64,000 nucleotides of DNA. It comes from Chitinivibrionales bacterium (GTDB taxonomy: Bacteria; Fibrobacterota; Chitinivibrionia; Chitinivibrionales; WJKA01). A program made the translations under genes and the position numbers. The notes under the pieces were generated by a model that was given only the letters and a program-made list of their open reading frames with translations, ran no database searches and had not been told where the DNA came from. Positions 17,820 through 26,501 of this stretch are shown here, in pieces (the first letter of the stretch is position 1; each line of letters starts with the position of its first letter). The DNA is taken from positions 62,001 to 126,000 of the forward strand of contig WJLW01000075.1 in the NCBI GenBank assembly GCA_014728295.1. Reading direction: 5' to 3'.

Positions 17820-19802
17820 CTACGTTGCTTCCCGCAAAGTGCAATAAAGCGTGCAGGGTTGCGCACGATTGATTATGGTGCCGACCCCGGGAAATTGTCT
17901 GGTCACCAGGCCCATACCTTTGATATGAGGCCGCAATCCGGCCAGTAACGCCGCATTTACCGCGTCGCGGGCATCTTTACCAATGCAATTAGGCATAAAA
18001 GACGTTCGGGCAGTGCTGAGATGCTTGCCGTCGCTTTCGGCATAGAGCGTCACTTTCAGTGCTGTGCGCACCCGCGTTCCCGGCGCGAATGTCTGGTGCG
18101 TAATGGTGGCGCCGTTTCCGACAATCGAGAAGGGCAATGCCGCGTCCAGCATTACCTTGCGGGCATCGTCCCGGTCAAGGCCCACCAGAGCCGGCATATT
18201 TTTTTGTTCGGACGGCAACGGTTTTTTATTGATCGCGTCGCAAATGAATTGCTCGGCGTAGGGCAGTTTCGGATCGCCGATTATCCGATTGATAATATCC
18301 CGAAATGCGGGTGCTGCAGCCACACCCCCGCTTTGTCCGCCGGCCGGTTCGTCCACGACCACGCCGCAGAGCAGAATAGGATCGTCAGCCGGAGCAAACC
18401 CTATAAACGATGACCAATAACGCGAGTGCGAGTAAGCATTCGTTGTCGAGTCTATTTTCTGGCTCGTGCCGGTTTTGCCGGCAATTGTAATATTTTCCAT
18501 GCGCGCACGAGTTCCGGTACCGCTATCCACTACCGCCTGCATCATGCGCCTGAGCGTTTCGCTGGTTTCGGCCGACACGACGCGGCGAACAAGCCTGGAC
18601 TCTTTGAATGTTTCGGTTTTTCCATCGCAATGCTGTATGTGTGAAATGAGCCGGGGCTCGATGAGGATACCGTCGTTGGCAACGGCGGCAAAAGCTGCCG
18701 CCATTTGCAGCAGCGTAACCGATATCTCCTGACCGATGGATACGGTGGCGGCGGTACGCCCCGACCATTTATTGACAGGCGCAAGTAATCCGGCCTCCTC
18801 ACCGCTCAAGGGAATACCGGTAGGGGCGCCAAATCCGAATTCACGGGAGTAGTCGTACAGCTTCTGATTCCCAAGCTTGCTTGAAATTTTGGCAAAACAA
18901 ACATTGCTGGATATGCTCAACGCCTGTTCAAAGGTCAACTCTCCGAAGGCGCGTCGATCTCGAATGACCTGGTCATAGACGCGGTATTCACCATTGCCGC
19001 CGTCGATGATGTCCTGGCGGGCAAGCAGTTTCTCCTCAAGAGCTGCAGCGGCGGTAATAACTTTGTAGGTTGATCCTGGCTCGTAGATTGAGCTGATGCA
19101 CCTGCTTTTGCGCGCGGACAGCGAAAACCGAGAAGGTTCATTCGGATTGAAGCCGGGGACGTCGCAAAGTGCCAGAATCCGGCCCGAACGAGGTTCCATG
19201 ACGATACCCATGGCAGATTGTGCACCCAATTGAGAAACGACTTGGCTGAGCACCGTGCGTACAATTTTCTGTATATCCATATCAATAGTTAAATAAACGT
19301 TGCTTCCGTTGCGCGGTTTGTGGCGGCGCAGGCCGGCCTTGGTGTAGCGGTTATTCAATCCGTCACGGTGTACAAATGCCCATCCGCTCTCACCCTGCAG
19401 TGCCGTTTCGAATGCATGTTCGACACCGCTTAACCCATTGCCGTCTCTGCCGGTAAACCCGAGAATCGGCCCGGCCGGATAGCCATAGGGATAGATGCGT
19501 TTGCGGCTGACGCCGTCGGACCCGGTTATGGAAAACAGGGCCGCTTCGGCGGGAGCTTCCAGGCGCGCATGTACCTGCGCAAGTGACAGGCCTTTATCGA
19601 CGCTTTTGGCCATTACCCTTCCGCGCGCATCCATGATTGCACCGCGCCGGGCTCCCAGCACGATGCGCTGCCTGGATTGCCGCTGTGATGCAGTCACATA
19701 CTTTTTATTGTTAAGCACCTGGATATAAAAGAGACGACCGATGAGCACCAGAAAAAGCAGAGCAATGCTGATTTCTATAAAGAAGAGCCTTGCGGTTTTC
19801 AC
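17820..19802 (-). CDS. ftsI: Septal penicillin-binding protein FtsI (PBP3) with two PASTA domains
   Basis: Class B PBP, the septal transpeptidase partner of FtsW. It starts with GTG after AAGGA, 660 residues, 3 bases after ftsL. An N-terminal membrane anchor (FFIEISIALLFLVLIGRLFY) is followed by the dimerisation domain (GARRGAIMDARGRVMA). The transpeptidase motifs are SxxK in EPGSTYKVITAA, SxN in SISSNVCFAK and KTG in AGKTGTSQKI. Two C-terminal PASTA domains follow (MPALVGLDRDDARKVML and MPNCIGKDARDAVNAALL), making it longer than E. coli-type FtsI. PASTA domains are common on Firmicute division PBPs and occur in some other phyla. Confidence 0.95.
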   Translation of the reverse strand: MKTARLFFIEISIALLFLVLIGRLFYIQVLNNKKYVTASQRQSRQRIVLGARRGAIMDARGRVMAKSVDKGLSLAQVHARLEAPAEAALFSITGSDGVSRKRIYPYGYPAGPILGFTGRDGNGLSGVEHAFETALQGESGWAFVHRDGLNNRYTKAGLRRHKPRNGSNVYLTIDMDIQKIVRTVLSQVVSQLGAQSAMGIVMEPRSGRILALCDVPGFNPNEPSRFSLSARKSRCISSIYEPGSTYKVITAAAALEEKLLARQDIIDGGNGEYRVYDQVIRDRRAFGELTFEQALSISSNVCFAKISSKLGNQKLYDYSREFGFGAPTGIPLSGEEAGLLAPVNKWSGRTAATVSIGQEISVTLLQMAAAFAAVANDGILIEPRLISHIQHCDGKTETFKESRLVRRVVSAETSETLRRMMQAVVDSGTGTRARMENITIAGKTGTSQKIDSTTNAYSHSRYWSSFIGFAPADDPILLCGVVVDEPAGGQSGGVAAAPAFRDIINRIIGDPKLPYAEQFICDAINKKPLPSEQKNMPALVGLDRDDARKVMLDAALPFSIVGNGATITHQTFAPGTRVRTALKVTLYAESDGKHLSTARTSFMPNCIGKDARDAVNAALLAGLRPHIKGMGLVTRQFPGVGTIINRAQPCTLYCTLREAT

Positions 19803-19805
19803 CAG

Positions 19806-20198
19806 CTATCCTTCCTGCCGCTTAAGCGATTCACGAATCAAAGCAAAAAATCCCCAGTCAGCAAATGCGCTTTTTAGCGGACGGGGTTTTTTCCCGCCAA
19901 GCACGATAATATCCTCGGTAGATTCGGGATAGTCAAGCTTGCACGCCTTGCGCGCGATTTTTTCGATGCGCCTGCGCTGCGACAACCCTTCCAGCACGAC
20001 AGAAGAATGCTCAACATCCCTGCCCAGCACTCGCAGACTGTCGGCGAGCGCATCATTGCGCATTGCGGCATTGGTAATGTACACTTGCCGCCAGACCGCA
20101 AACAGCGGGGTCAATGCCAACAGGAAGACAACCGGCACGATCAACACTTTACGCGTGCGTCCTTTGTTGCCCGAAGATGTTGTTGAACGCTTGTGCAT
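19806..20198 (-). CDS. ftsL: FtsL-like division protein
   Basis: 130 residues from the ATG at 20198, which has GAGGTGAG upstream; the longest frame would start 7 codons earlier, inside the rsmH stop. A basic N-terminus (MHKRSTTSSGNKGRTRK) precedes one membrane segment (VLIVPVVFLLALTPLFAVW), then a periplasmic helix that looks like a coiled coil (DSLRVLGRDVEHSSVVLEGL). Sequence conservation of FtsL is weak, so the call rests on size, topology and position between rsmH and ftsI. The C-terminal tail is longer than in short FtsL proteins. Confidence 0.82.
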   Translation of the reverse strand: MHKRSTTSSGNKGRTRKVLIVPVVFLLALTPLFAVWRQVYITNAAMRNDALADSLRVLGRDVEHSSVVLEGLSQRRRIEKIARKACKLDYPESTEDIIVLGGKKPRPLKSAFADWGFFALIRESLKRQEG

Positions 20199-20215
20199 TG
20201 TCTCACCTCTCTGGA

Positions 20216-21154
20216 TCAAGCATTTTTCTCTGCAATGCGCAGGCGGGCGCTTCTTGCCCTCCTGTTGCTGCGGATTTCAGACTGCGATGCAACAATTGCC
20301 TTGCGGTTAATTCTTGTCAGGCGCCGACGATTGTCACAGGTGCATCTGACTGCCGGTGAAGGGCAGATGCAATCCTGTTCCTGCTGTTTCATAAAGGTTT
20401 TCACCATCCGGTCCTCAAGTGAGTGATAGGCCAGTATCACCAGGCGGCCGCCCACGTTGAGAAAATCGACTGCATTCTGCAAAAAGAGCTGCAATTCCTG
20501 CAGTTCATTGTTAACACTGATTCGAAGCGCCTGGAAAAGCTTGGCAAGCATTTTGTAGCTGAGACGCTCGCCGTATTCTTTGTGCAGGCATCTTTTGAGC
20601 TCCGCTACCGTGGTCAACGAATTATGTGTGCGCCAGGCGCCGATGGCCCGCGCCATGCGCTGAGCATTGCGGAGTTCTCCGTACTTTTCGAGCAGCTCGC
20701 CCAGTTCCCTGCAGTCAAGAGTCTGGAGTAAGTGAGCTGCGGTCACATTCCTGCTCTGATCCATGCGCATGTCAAGCTTTCCGTCGCGCTGGTAGGAAAA
20801 TCCGCGCGTGAGGTCATCAAGTTGATGTGAAGAGACGCCCAGATCGAGCAGCATTCCGTCAACGCGATCTATGCCATGTTTGCGCAACAGCGAATCAAAT
20901 TCGGAAAAAGGAGCCCGTTCGAGGTATATCGTCGCAGGTGAGTCAGGCGGATTGCTCCGCACATGGGCTATCGCATCGGCGTCTCTGTCCAGTCCGATCA
21001 AAAATCCCCGCGAGCAGAGCCGTTGCGCGATCATGCGGAAATGACCTCCGCCGCCAAGTGTTCCATCAAGATACCTTCCGTCTTCACGCACATTGAGTCC
21101 ATCAACAGTTTCTTTTTCCAGTACCGGTTCGTGGTATCCCGCTTCATCGCTCAT
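20216..21154 (-). CDS. rsmH: 16S rRNA (cytosine-1402-N4)-methyltransferase RsmH
   Basis: Methylates N4 of C1402 in the 16S rRNA decoding centre. 312 residues. The N-terminus YHEPVLEKETVDGL, the SAM motif DGTLGGGGHFRMIA, LDLGVSSHQLDD, the FSYQRDGKLDMRMDQS segment and the C-terminal ILAYHSLEDRMVKTFMK are all characteristic of the MraW family. It overlaps mraZ by 4 bases (ATGA) and is second in the operon. Confidence 0.98.
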   Translation of the reverse strand: MSDEAGYHEPVLEKETVDGLNVREDGRYLDGTLGGGGHFRMIAQRLCSRGFLIGLDRDADAIAHVRSNPPDSPATIYLERAPFSEFDSLLRKHGIDRVDGMLLDLGVSSHQLDDLTRGFSYQRDGKLDMRMDQSRNVTAAHLLQTLDCRELGELLEKYGELRNAQRMARAIGAWRTHNSLTTVAELKRCLHKEYGERLSYKMLAKLFQALRISVNNELQELQLFLQNAVDFLNVGGRLVILAYHSLEDRMVKTFMKQQEQDCICPSPAVRCTCDNRRRLTRINRKAIVASQSEIRSNRRARSARLRIAEKNA

Positions 21155-21603
21155 GACGCTTTTATACCGTCCTGAACCGACTGATAGTAGACATCTTCAA
21201 AGTTGCTGTCATCGCTGAAATAGGTATCATAAATCTCAGGACTCCAGATTTCTATGTAGGCTCCCTGTCCTTCCAGAACAACTTTCGATGATATATGAGC
21301 AATTGACATCTGCTTCGGGGTAATGGCGATTCTTCCCTGAGCGTCAAGCTTCGAATCGGCAATACTCGAGTACAACTCTCTGCGCAGGCGGGTGGTATCA
21401 GGAGTTTGCGGACGTGCGTCAAGCTTCTCTTCGACGCTTTGCCAGGTGTCAAGTGGATAAGCCTGCAGACACTTGTCGGGGCCGCGCACGATGACAAACG
21501 TTTCATCTGCTTCCGGATTCAAAGCCTTACGAAACTTTGCCGGAACGTTGATGCGACCTTTGGCATCGATCGAGTACTGATAGCTTCCTCTGAAACGCGA
21601 CAT
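21151..21603 (-). CDS. mraZ: Transcriptional regulator MraZ
   Basis: First gene of the dcw operon; an AbrB-like DNA-binding protein that forms a ring and represses its own operon in other bacteria. The ATG at 21603 gives 150 residues beginning MSRFRGSYQYSIDAKG. Both half-domains carry the family signature: DAKGRINVPAKFR in the first and DAQGRIAITPKQM in the second. The longest frame (from 21648) would start inside the operator, so it was shortened. Three properly spaced MraZ boxes lie just upstream. Confidence 0.96.
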   Translation of the reverse strand: MSRFRGSYQYSIDAKGRINVPAKFRKALNPEADETFVIVRGPDKCLQAYPLDTWQSVEEKLDARPQTPDTTRLRRELYSSIADSKLDAQGRIAITPKQMSIAHISSKVVLEGQGAYIEIWSPEIYDTYFSDDSNFEDVYYQSVQDGIKAS

Positions 21604-21623
21604 AATATCTGGCTTTCCAGTTT

Positions 21624-21648
21624 CCCACTTTCTACCACAATCACCCAC
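21624..21648 (-). promoter_or_regulatory. MraZ operator (three GTGGK boxes)
   Basis: On the minus strand GTGGG, GTGGT and GTGGG occur with exactly 5 bases between them (period 10 bp) at 21644-21648, 21634-21638 and 21624-21628. This matches the known MraZ recognition pattern of TGGG-type repeats spaced by 5 nucleotides. It lies between the -10 element and the mraZ start, where binding would block transcription. Confidence 0.88.
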
Positions 21649-21649
21649 A

Positions 21650-21679
21650 ATAATACTTTGTTATTACTATCTGAGTCAA
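21650..21679 (-). promoter_or_regulatory. dcw operon promoter (sigma-70 type)
   Basis: On the minus strand TTGACT (21674-21679) and TATTAT (21650-21655) are separated by 18 bases. This places the transcription start at about 21642, within the MraZ boxes, as in other mraZ promoters. Confidence 0.75.
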
Positions 21680-21965
21680 TACTTTAGTTGGCTGAGACCG
21701 CTTAAAAAAACCACATGAGATAGAAAATGGGATTTTAATGCCAAAGAAGTATCATATATAGTGTGATATTCTATGTAAACCACTATATTTTGTGGTTATG
21801 CAGCCATTTTTGAACTGAAAAACCGTATTTAGCGTGATTGCAATGACTTAGTAGGATACACCGGCAGAAGTTAAGCGAGGCAGGCGAGGCAAAGCTCAGG
21901 CGGGAGAAGAACTCGCACAGAGCAGCGGTAAAGTGCCATTCTGTACAAAAAACTAAACAGCGGTC
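21680..21965. other. Intergenic region upstream of the dcw promoter
   Basis: AT-rich gap between the dcw promoter and the coiled-coil gene. It contains a 6-bp inverted repeat AACCAC/GTGGTT with an 8-base spacer at 21778-21797, and no convincing ORF, tRNA or terminator. The G+C-rich part next to the coiled-coil gene (about 21870-21940) may be its 3' untranslated region. Confidence 0.4.
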
Positions 21966-22556
21966 TTACCCTTCGTACCCATCTGTCAAGTCGGACAGGT
22001 TAAATTCCTGGGTGTCGTTGAGGTTAATTTCGTCGAAAAGACGCGTATCACCCAGATACTGCTCAACCGGACGAACCGCATGGTTGGATGTCTGCGTAAG
22101 CGCACCCGGATCGCTTTCGTTGATTTGCAGGGATTGAATCTGCGGCCCGGTCAGTGGCGCTCGGGGGGCAATCTTTTTGAGTCGTGCTCTCAAAGAATAA
22201 TTCTCACTGAGGACAATATCGTATTCGCTCTGCAACTCTCTGAGCTTGTTTTTCAATTGATCGATTTCTCTGGTGTATGCCGTATTGGTACCCTGAAAAC
22301 CTTCAATGATAGTGCGCTGACTGGAAAGTGTTTCGCTCACTTCATTCACCGTGTTTTCAATCTTTTCAAGCCGTCCGTCGGCATGTTTGACAATTGCAAC
22401 TTTGCCTTCATTGAAATCGCGGACGCTTTTCTCGAGGTTTGCGGTTGCGCTATCACCTGTATCGCCGGTATTTTTGCGTTGGATGATCAACGAAATCATC
22501 AATACCAGAAAACTCAGCGCAACAAGAGGGATTATGTAAAGTAATTCAATTGACAT
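21966..22556 (-). CDS. Membrane-anchored coiled-coil protein
   Basis: 196 residues; AAAGG lies 6 bases before the ATG. An N-terminal membrane segment (LLYIIPLVALSFLVLMISLII) is followed by a long helical stretch with heptad-like character, including REIDQLKNKLRELQSEYD, and an acidic C-terminal tail (FDEINLNDTQEFNLSDL). There is no signal cleavage site, so the bulk is probably cytoplasmic. It precedes the dcw operon on the same strand but has its own gap of about 360 bases. A role in division or envelope organisation is possible from topology and place only. Confidence 0.75.
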   Translation of the reverse strand: MSIELLYIIPLVALSFLVLMISLIIQRKNTGDTGDSATANLEKSVRDFNEGKVAIVKHADGRLEKIENTVNEVSETLSSQRTIIEGFQGTNTAYTREIDQLKNKLRELQSEYDIVLSENYSLRARLKKIAPRAPLTGPQIQSLQINESDPGALTQTSNHAVRPVEQYLGDTRLFDEINLNDTQEFNLSDLTDGYEG

Positions 22557-22744
22557 AGCAAACCTTTCATACCGTTTATACGAAAATATATTCTATCACC
22601 GCTGCACGCACAATTCAAGTTGACTAAAATCCTTTCACCGGTACTGAATATATCGGGAAGTTTCTTGCATACGAAAAGCAGGCAAATGTATCTTATACGT
22701 GAATATTCGTTCGCTTGTGTTTGCCTCTCTAAAAAGGAACCGGA

Positions 22745-24037
22745 ATGTATCATACGCGTCCTGCCAACGGTTCACCTCTTTTAGCACTTTTTTTCCTTAT
22801 TCAGCTTCCGCTTGCGGCACGGCCCATTCAGGGAACGTCGGTAATGCGCCTGACCAGTCCGGTAACCAAAGCTATCGGTGCACAGGCACGCCGTATTGCG
22901 GCCGACAGCCTGCGATACGAATTGTATTTCTGGCTCAAGGAAGATCCACAGACCTATCTTGACACATCAAATGAGATTCACCAATACCATTTCGGTGCGT
23001 TGCATGACTCATGTGTCAAGCATGCCGCAAAAAAGACCCGCTTTGAAGGCCGCCAATGGACCCTGACACTGACCGTCAGCCAGGAGACACTAGGCGACAT
23101 TATAAACCGATATGCAGCAACGAGCACCCGGCGCTATGAAAGAAATCTGACAATCGCACGACAGGCAATTGCCGAAGGGCGCATCGTTCCGGCCATTACT
23201 GCCGGCGCAAAAACGCTTTTTCACCGCATCGGCATTCTCAACGCACCGGATAACATAAGTCGGACAGCCGATACCCTGCGCACGCAACTGGGCAAGCTTA
23301 TAGATCGCGTCTCCATCAATGCGCCGCAGCGGGTAATCCAGGGTAAACCCGGGCGAAAACCGACTAGGGTTCCCGACATTTCAGTGTATATCGATACCCT
23401 TCCCCTCGCCGCCTTTCCGCTAAGAGCCATCTCACAGTACGGAGATACATTTTTTTCCGCAATGTCAACAGACGACGGCAGTGTTCCCTTCGACAACATG
23501 AAGATACCTTTTGTGGCCAACGGCTCATTTCTCTATGTGCGACCGGACTATGCGGCAATGCTGGAAGTGCCCATAGAGCCTCAAACCGCGGCTTTCGGCA
23601 TCGCGGTTACTCGGGCCCCCGAGCAGATGCTCATTTTCAAAATTTCCTCACCGGTTTATACATTGCAGTATTCCGTCAATTCGGTCAGCGATCTGGAAAT
23701 TCCCGCAGACTTTGCCAACAAATCATATCTTGAGTCTTTTCTCCAGGACTCGTGTTTTCTGAAAAAAAGAACCGGACAGGAGCTCTCCGATCTGGTTATC
23801 GAAATACAATGCCAGGTATCCAGGTATGCGCAAGATGCCGCCGAAAAAACCGTGCTCAAAGTAGAGGCCAGAATGGTGATACAGCCACTGCAAACATCCG
23901 ATGCGCGTATCGAGAAGCATTTTGTCGTGCACCGGCAAGAATATGAGTTCGGCCCGGCCGTAACCTACGGCCTCTTCTTCTGGGAGAGCGCCAGTCAACT
24001 CAAGCAACTACTCAAAAAAGAAATTCAGAGCCTGTAG
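22745..24037 (+). CDS. Secreted protein of unknown function
   Basis: 430 residues; AAGGA precedes the ATG at good spacing. A signal peptide (LLALFFLIQLPLAA) is followed by a region rich in Arg and Ala helices, including a segment of about 60-180 that resembles the DUF/LPP20-like pattern of lipoproteins that act on surface assembly (RQWTLTLTVSQETLGDIINRYAA), then a beta-rich second half. No catalytic motif was recognised. It is alone on the plus strand and converges on the mlaD gene with a one-base gap. Export is a confident inference; function is not known. Confidence 0.8.
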   Translation: MYHTRPANGSPLLALFFLIQLPLAARPIQGTSVMRLTSPVTKAIGAQARRIAADSLRYELYFWLKEDPQTYLDTSNEIHQYHFGALHDSCVKHAAKKTRFEGRQWTLTLTVSQETLGDIINRYAATSTRRYERNLTIARQAIAEGRIVPAITAGAKTLFHRIGILNAPDNISRTADTLRTQLGKLIDRVSINAPQRVIQGKPGRKPTRVPDISVYIDTLPLAAFPLRAISQYGDTFFSAMSTDDGSVPFDNMKIPFVANGSFLYVRPDYAAMLEVPIEPQTAAFGIAVTRAPEQMLIFKISSPVYTLQYSVNSVSDLEIPADFANKSYLESFLQDSCFLKKRTGQELSDLVIEIQCQVSRYAQDAAEKTVLKVEARMVIQPLQTSDARIEKHFVVHRQEYEFGPAVTYGLFFWESASQLKQLLKKEIQSL

Positions 24038-24038
24038 C

Positions 24039-24950
24039 CTACTTCCGGCGTGATGTCTCCGAATCGCTGTTTTCCTCTTCTTTAACCTTTTTCACACTCC
24101 GGCGCAACAGCCAATGTCTCTGCAGCGCTTTCAGCAGAATTTCCGTCTGTTCTATATCGCGTGTCAATCCAGCCATTACTGCTTCAAGATTTTTCGGAAG
24201 GGCGTGGGTATTGGTAACCAGTGAATCGACATTCTCCATCAGTCCGTTGAATTGATCGACCAGGATTACCGCAGAATCAATCATTTTTTTGCCGCCCTGC
24301 CCCAGCGTCTCGAAAGAATGCAATGCCTGATCGAAATTGCGCAGTGTTGTCTCCATTCCGATCGCAACCTCGTCGACGTCATCTCCAAGGTCAAGCACCA
24401 TAGCGTAAAGAGAATCGTCTTTGAGCAAACGCCCCAGTGTGCCCCTGCCTGCATTGAGCGTATCAACGGTCTGCTGCACGGCGCCCAGAAGAAATTCCAC
24501 TTTGGCCAGCATATTTTCAACCGGTGTAGTAACCTCAACCTGCAAGGTATCGTTATCCCGCACAATTGGCTTTGCGGTACTACCAATGGTCAATTCGATT
24601 GTCCAGTCGCCAACCAGAAAAGACTTTTGCTTAAGCCGCGCTTTGCTGTCGATGCGTACCAGGTTGCGATACTTCTCTTTTACGTCAAATGCAACTTGAA
24701 TTGTGCCGGAGCGGTCCAGGGTCAGCTCCTTAATGTGCCCGACCGGTATTCCCCTTATCAGTACTTCGCTGTTCTTTTTGAGGGGAATACTCTGTGCGTA
24801 GCAGACATGCAGATCAAAGCTTTTCTCAAAGAGTTTGGTGGCGACCTCATAAAACATGACGGAAATGAGTACCGCCGCCGGAACCGCCAGGAAGAGCCCA
24901 ACCAGAAAATTGCGGTACCTGATGTGAAAAGCTTCCGATGACTTATTCAT
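24039..24950 (-). CDS. MCE/MlaD-family lipid transport protein
   Basis: 303 residues from the ATG at 24950; a TTG start 30 bases upstream is possible but would overlap the ATPase gene. One N-terminal membrane segment (FLVGLFLAVPAAVLISVMFY) anchors a periplasmic MCE domain with IPLKKNSEVLIRGIPVGHI, the hallmark G-x-x-V-G-x-V/I pattern. A long helical C-terminal part follows (LMENVDSLVTNTHALPKNL), as in MlaD proteins that form hexameric lipid channels. Last gene of the engB-mlaE-mlaF-mlaD run. In this family it binds phospholipids between the two membranes; direction of transport cannot be told. Confidence 0.9.
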   Translation of the reverse strand: MNKSSEAFHIRYRNFLVGLFLAVPAAVLISVMFYEVATKLFEKSFDLHVCYAQSIPLKKNSEVLIRGIPVGHIKELTLDRSGTIQVAFDVKEKYRNLVRIDSKARLKQKSFLVGDWTIELTIGSTAKPIVRDNDTLQVEVTTPVENMLAKVEFLLGAVQQTVDTLNAGRGTLGRLLKDDSLYAMVLDLGDDVDEVAIGMETTLRNFDQALHSFETLGQGGKKMIDSAVILVDQFNGLMENVDSLVTNTHALPKNLEAVMAGLTRDIEQTEILLKALQRHWLLRRSVKKVKEEENSDSETSRRK

Positions 24951-24969
24951 AATTTCGTTTCGAGAAATG

Positions 24970-25695
24970 TCACGTAACAATTATATCCAATTGGTCGGCA
25001 TGGGTCATGCTGTGCTCGCGGCGAAATGCCGCATCACACAACGTGTTTTTGTCAAGCAGTTTGACGGAGCAGTCCAGAGCGGCAAATGGGTGAGGACTGT
25101 TGCACACGATCAGCAGCGCAAGCCGCTGTTCACGCTGCCGGTTGCGCAGCATCCAGACAATCTTTTCCGCAGCATAGGGATCAAGGCCGCTCAGCGGCTC
25201 ATCAAGCAAGAGCAGCTCCGGCGAAGTTATCAGGGCCCTGGCCAGTGCGGCATACTTTACCTGTGCAACCGAAAGCTGATCCGGCAGCATGTGGGCAACA
25301 TCGCCAATTCCGAGCAGGGCCAACTGCCGGTCCACTTTCCGGCGAACTTGCTTTTCACTCAGTGCCGTATGAAATCGCAACGGCAACGCAACGCTCTGGG
25401 CAATAGGATAATTATGAATCAATGCATGTTTTTGAAAGACAAATCCTATCCGGGAACGTGCCGTAATCAGTGCTTCCCGCGTCATGCGGGTAATGTCGGC
25501 CCCGCGCCAGATAACCGTTCCCGACGAAGCGCAAGTCAATCCTGCAGCGAGATCCAGCAGCGTACTTTTGCCGCTGCCGCTGCGCCCGGTAATGACCAGG
25601 GCCTCACCTTTTTGCACGGAGAAGGTAAGATCAAGCAGGATGTCGGATGTTCCCCGACGATAGCAAACATCGTTAAATGCAATCAATTCAGCCAT
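24970..25695 (-). CDS. MlaF-like ABC transporter ATPase
   Basis: 241 residues. Walker A is GRSGSGKST, the Q-loop is GFVFQKHALI, Walker B is LLLLDEPLSGLDP. The signature motif is LSVAQVKYAALARAL, so the usual LSGGQ is replaced by LSVAQ, a substitution at both glycines. The gene overlaps the mlaE permease by 13 bases and is followed by the MCE gene 19 bases on, so it powers the same lipid transporter. Confidence 0.92.
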   Translation of the reverse strand: MAELIAFNDVCYRRGTSDILLDLTFSVQKGEALVITGRSGSGKSTLLDLAAGLTCASSGTVIWRGADITRMTREALITARSRIGFVFQKHALIHNYPIAQSVALPLRFHTALSEKQVRRKVDRQLALLGIGDVAHMLPDQLSVAQVKYAALARALITSPELLLLDEPLSGLDPYAAEKIVWMLRNRQREQRLALLIVCNSPHPFAALDCSVKLLDKNTLCDAAFRREHSMTHADQLDIIVT

Positions 25696-26501
25696 GTATA
25701 CACCGTTATCGTAATCAGTACGTTGATAACCATGGTTGTGGCCATTGACCAGACGACCGAGCTGCGGGTTGCCTTGGGAACGTCACGTTCCGTGCGCGCC
25801 AGCAGTCCGCTATAGCAACTGATTATGGCGATGACGGATCCGTACAGCACCGCTTTGACCGCAAATACAGCAAGATCGTCAAACTCGAGTGCAGCGACGA
25901 TTTCATCGAAAAAGTTCTTCAGAGGGATATTCAGCGTGACATAGGCGATAAACAGACCGCCAAGAATAGCAATGATGTCAAAGTAGACACCTAGCGCGGT
26001 CATCGCAAGAACCATCCCCATAAAAGCGGGCATAACAATGAAGTGGACGGGATTAATGCCCACAACCTCCAGTGCCGCAACTTCCCTGGTGACACGCATG
26101 CTGCCGATATAAGCTGCCAGTGCGGATCCGGAACGACTGATGACGATCAGCGACGTTAGCAGCGGTCCCAGTTCGCGCACAACAACGATAATCATGATAT
26201 TGCCGAAATAGGCGCTTGCTCCGAACTTGGGCATGTTGGTTGTGGCCTGAATGACAATGGTGACACCGCAAATCAGGGCCACAATCGCCACAATCGGCAA
26301 GGCTTCCACACCGGTGAACAGAATCTGGCTTACAATCTGGCGCGCCGAAGAAGTGTAACCCCGCCGTCCCATGCTGAAAAAACTGATGACCGTATCAACG
26401 TAGAGTTTGCACAGCGCGCCGACATTGACCGATGCATTGATCAGCCATTCGCCCGTTTTGGCAATAAAGCGAAAGACCGGTGATGCTTCAAAGGTACTCA
26501 T
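25683..26501 (-). CDS. MlaE-family ABC permease
   Basis: 272 residues, about five membrane segments. Family signatures are FTGVEALPIVAIVALICG, ATTNMPKFGASAYFGNI, the REGxxLT-like VVRELGPLLTSLIVISRSG and the SMRVTREVAALEVVGINP segment. It overlaps engB by 4 bases (ATGA) and the ATPase gene by 13, so all are translationally coupled. Inner-membrane part of the lipid transporter. Confidence 0.95.
   Translation of the reverse strand: MSTFEASPVFRFIAKTGEWLINASVNVGALCKLYVDTVISFFSMGRRGYTSSARQIVSQILFTGVEALPIVAIVALICGVTIVIQATTNMPKFGASAYFGNIMIIVVVRELGPLLTSLIVISRSGSALAAYIGSMRVTREVAALEVVGINPVHFIVMPAFMGMVLAMTALGVYFDIIAILGGLFIAYVTLNIPLKNFFDEIVAALEFDDLAVFAVKAVLYGSVIAIISCYSGLLARTERDVPKATRSSVVWSMATTMVINVLITITVYTWLN

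Noticed and set aside
21680..21965. Possible small RNA or riboswitch in the gap before the dcw operon
   Set aside because: Only a weak 6-bp hairpin is seen, without conserved motif or terminator.
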